Shown here piece by piece: positions 5,877-7,528 of a stretch of DNA of 7,528 nucleotides. The stretch lies in assembly GCA_025996815.1 (NCBI GenBank), contig BNTT01000150.1, forward strand, positions 1 to 7,528. The letters are read 5' to 3'. The translations under genes were made by a program, and so were the position numbers. The DNA is from Bacteroidia bacterium. Its GTDB lineage: Bacteria > Bacteroidota > Bacteroidia > Bacteroidales > Azobacteroidaceae. Every line of letters starts with the position of its first letter. Position 1 is the first letter of the stretch. A model generated the notes under the pieces. The model ran no database searches and was not told where the DNA came from. It saw only the letters and a list, made by a program, of their open reading frames with translations.

Positions 5877-7363
5877 ACACAACAGCATTGTTGGAAAGCA
5901 TCAATTCGCCACACGATTTGCGGCAATTAGAGCAGGGGCAGTTGGAGCAAGTGTGCCACGAGTTGCGACAATACATTATTGAGGTGTTGTCGGAAAATCC
6001 GGGACATTTTGGCTCCAGTTTGGGCTGTGTGGAACTGACTGTGGCGTTGCACTATGCGTTCAACACCCCTTACGACCACATCGTGTGGGACGTGGGACAT
6101 CAGGCGTATGGACACAAAATCCTCACCGGTCGGCGCGAACTGTTTCACACCCTGCGCCAATTTGGCGGCATCGGCGGCTTCCCTAATCCTGAGGAAAGCG
6201 AGTACGATTCCTTCATTTCGGGGCACGCATCCAACTCTATATCAGCCGCTTTGGGTATGGCGGTGGCATCCCGCCTGAAAGGCGAAGACCGCAAAGTGGT
6301 AGCCGTCATCGGCGACGGCTCCATGACCGGCGGGTTGGCTTTCGAGGGACTCAACAACGTGTCGTCGCAGCCCAACGACCTGCTCATCATCCTCAACGAC
6401 AACAATATGGCGATTGACAAGTCCGTGGGCGGGTTGAGCCAATCACTCGTAAACCTCACTACGTCAAAGACTTACAACACCATTCGCTACAAACTATACC
6501 TCTTTTTCAAAAAGCACGGCATTATCAAAGAATCAAGCAAAGGCTTCATTTTGCGCTTCAACAACAGCCTGAAAGCCCTGCTCACCAAGCAGCACAATGC
6601 CTTTGAGGGCTTCAACGTGCGCTATTTTGGTCCGGTGGACGGGCACAATGTGAAAGAATTGGTCAAAATTTTGCAGGACATCCAACAAATGCGCGGTCCG
6701 AAACTGCTGCACCTCCTCACGAAAAAGGGCAAAGGCTTCGTGCCGGCTGAAAACGACGCCACAATTTGGCACGCGCCGGGCAAATTCAATCCCGAAACGG
6801 GCGAACGCATCATCAAAAAATCCCTCGACGAGCCGCAGTTATATCAGGATATTTTCGGACACACCTTAGTGGAGTTGGCGCGGCAAAATCCCCGCATTGT
6901 GGGCATCACACCGGCGATGCCCACGGGCTGTTCAATGACTTTTATGATGCACGAAATGCCCGACAGAGCCTTCGACGTGGGCATTGCCGAAGGGCACGCC
7001 GTCACTTTTTCGGCAGGATTGGCAAAAGAGGGTATGCTACCGTTTTGCAATATCTATTCATCGTTTATGCAGCGGGCTTACGACAATCTGATACACGATG
7101 CCGCGTTGCAACAGTTGGATATGGTGCTCTGCTTAGACCGCGCCGGCTTGGTGGGCGAAGACGGTGCCACGCACCACGGCGCGTTGGATTTAGCCTATCT
7201 GCGGTGCATCCCCAACGTTACGATAGCCTCGCCGCTGAATGAAATTGACCTGCGCAACCTGATGTACACCGCCTCACAACCCCATCAGGGCGTGTTCGTC
7301 ATCCGCTACCCACGCGGCAAAGGCGAATTGAAAGATTGGCAACGCCCGCTGCATAAACGATGA
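5873..7363 (+). CDS. dxs: 1-deoxy-D-xylulose-5-phosphate synthase, truncated at the C-terminus by a fold-back
   Basis: A thiamine-diphosphate enzyme condensing pyruvate and glyceraldehyde 3-phosphate to DXP, the first step of the MEP isoprenoid pathway and a precursor supply for thiamine and pyridoxal. Only 496 residues are read; the family has about 620-640. Visible are His45 in NPGHFGSS, the ThDP/Mg motif GDGSMTGG (147-154) to NDNNMAI (175-181), the GPVDGHN segment, Glu373 in [14 protein letters not shown] (the ThDP-activating Glu), and the loop [14 protein letters not shown]. The C-terminal transketolase-type domain is missing. The last five residues (492-496, PLHKR) and the TGA stop come from an antisense copy of dxs beginning near 7344, so this stop is not native. 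The GTG start at 5873 overlaps the galM stop; it is supported by the normal family N-terminus ([10 protein letters not shown]) and by the lack of another start before it. The intact gene probably exists in the organism. Confidence 0.93.
   Translation: MNTTALLESINSPHDLRQLEQGQLEQVCHELRQYIIEVLSENPGHFGSSLGCVELTVALHYAFNTPYDHIVWDVGHQAYGHKILTGRRELFHTLRQFGGIGGFPNPEESEYDSFISGHASNSISAALGMAVASRLKGEDRKVVAVIGDGSMTGGLAFEGLNNVSSQPNDLLIILNDNNMAIDKSVGGLSQSLVNLTTSKTYNTIRYKLYLFFKKHGIIKESSKGFILRFNNSLKALLTKQHNAFEGFNVRYFGPVDGHNVKELVKILQDIQQMRGPKLLHLLTKKGKGFVPAENDATIWHAPGKFNPETGERIIKKSLDEPQLYQDIFGHTLVELARQNPRIVGITPAMPTGCSMTFMMHEMPDRAFDVGIAEGHAVTFSAGLAKEGMLPFCNIYSSFMQRAYDNLIHDAALQQLDMVLCLDRAGLVGEDGATHHGALDLAYLRCIPNVTIASPLNEIDLRNLMYTASQPHQGVFVIRYPRGKGELKDWQRPLHKR
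6969..6994. repeat. Short inverted repeat within dxs (CCTTCG ... CGAAGG) at the switch point
   Basis: CCTTCG at 6969-6974 and CGAAGG at 6988-6993 are separated by 13 bases in the normal dxs coding sequence. This is where the antisense copy at the right edge turns back into sense orientation, so the 6-bp complement probably provided the pairing for the second switch. Confidence 0.75.
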
Positions 7364-7433
7364 ATAGATATTGCAAAACGGTAGCATACCCTCTTTTGCC
7401 AATCCTGCCGAAAAAGTGACGGCGTGCCCTTCG
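7344..7433 (-). repeat. Exact 90-bp inverted copy of dxs 6988-7077
   Basis: Base by base, 7344-7433 is the reverse complement of 6988-7077, with no mismatch. Its minus strand again encodes the dxs peptide [16 protein letters not shown]. It interrupts dxs at codon 492 and supplies the false TGA stop at 7361-7363. It is most likely a chimeric junction rather than native sequence. Confidence 0.95.
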
Positions 7434-7528
7434 ACGTGGGCATTGCCGAAGGGCACGCCGTCACTTTTTCGGCAGGATTGGCAAAAGAGGGTATGCTACC
7501 GTTTTGCAATATCTATTCATCGTTTATG
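7428..7528 (+). repeat. Exact 101-bp direct copy of dxs 6969-7069 at the window end
   Basis: Bases 7428-7528 equal 6969-7069 (offset 459) without mismatch and run to the last base. It shares CCTTCG (7428-7433) with the preceding inverted copy. With that copy it forms a perfect hairpin: arms 7352-7433 and 7447-7528 (82 bp each) and loop 7434-7446. Identity to the parent copy is complete, implying a very recent event or an artefact. Confidence 0.95.

Noticed and set aside
5873..7363. A naturally C-terminally truncated Dxs or a split enzyme
   Set aside because: The stop codon and last five residues come from the inverted copy, so the truncation is a product of the fold-back junction.
7274..7509. 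Minus-strand open frames at the right edge encoding [16 protein letters not shown]
   Set aside because: They arise from the inverted copy of dxs and are not a separate gene.
7352..7528. A terminal hairpin resembling a hairpin telomere or phage end
   Set aside because: Both arms and the loop are exact copies of internal dxs coding sequence, so it is a duplicated fold-back, not a dedicated terminus.

Overview
The window looks like a fragment of a Bacteroidetes genome, probably Bacteroidales. The protein families are of Bacteroidetes type: an M49 peptidase with an HECLGH zinc motif and lipoprotein leader, and a DUF1016/YhcG-type protein. Intergenic DNA is AT-rich, starts lack Shine-Dalgarno sequences, and the one good promoter matches the Bacteroidetes -33 TTG / -7 TAnnTTTG pattern. 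The species cannot be named from the sequence alone. The left edge cuts a gene, and the right edge ends inside a duplicated, folded-back piece of dxs, as expected of a short metagenome or amplified-DNA contig.

Left part (1-2203): the C-terminal 210 codons of alanine dehydrogenase run rightwards and meet, stop codon against stop codon, a leftward agmatine deiminase gene. Directly upstream of agmatine deiminase on the same strand is a 190-codon remnant of a DUF1016/YhcG-type PD-(D/E)XK protein. Its N-terminal domain is joined in frame to the tail of its nuclease domain, so most of the nuclease is missing. Two near-identical-core perfect palindromes lie in this remnant.

Middle (2204-2328): a 125-bp AT-rich divergent spacer holding a good promoter for the rightward genes and a weaker -7-like element facing left.

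Right part (2329-7363): an apparent four-gene operon. It encodes a predicted lipoprotein dipeptidyl-peptidase III (M49), a YhcH/YjgK/YiaL (DUF386) sugar-anomerase-like protein, galactose mutarotase, and 1-deoxy-D-xylulose-5-phosphate synthase. The last three are joined by a 1-bp TAATG and a 4-bp GTGA overlap, suggesting coupled translation. The products cover extracytoplasmic peptide breakdown, sugar anomer interconversion and the first step of isoprenoid synthesis. They do not form one pathway, so the grouping is probably transcriptional housekeeping.

Right edge (7344-7528): an exact 90-bp antisense copy of dxs 6988-7077, followed by an exact 101-bp sense copy of dxs 6969-7069, joined at a shared CCTTCG. 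This truncates dxs and makes a perfect 82-bp-arm hairpin ending at the last base. The simplest reading is a chimeric template-switch or assembly artefact, although a real rearrangement is not excluded. I found no new defence, mobile or RNA system. The items most worth a second look are the terminal fold-back, the internally deleted DUF1016 gene with its palindromes, and the pairing of two different sugar-anomerase families.
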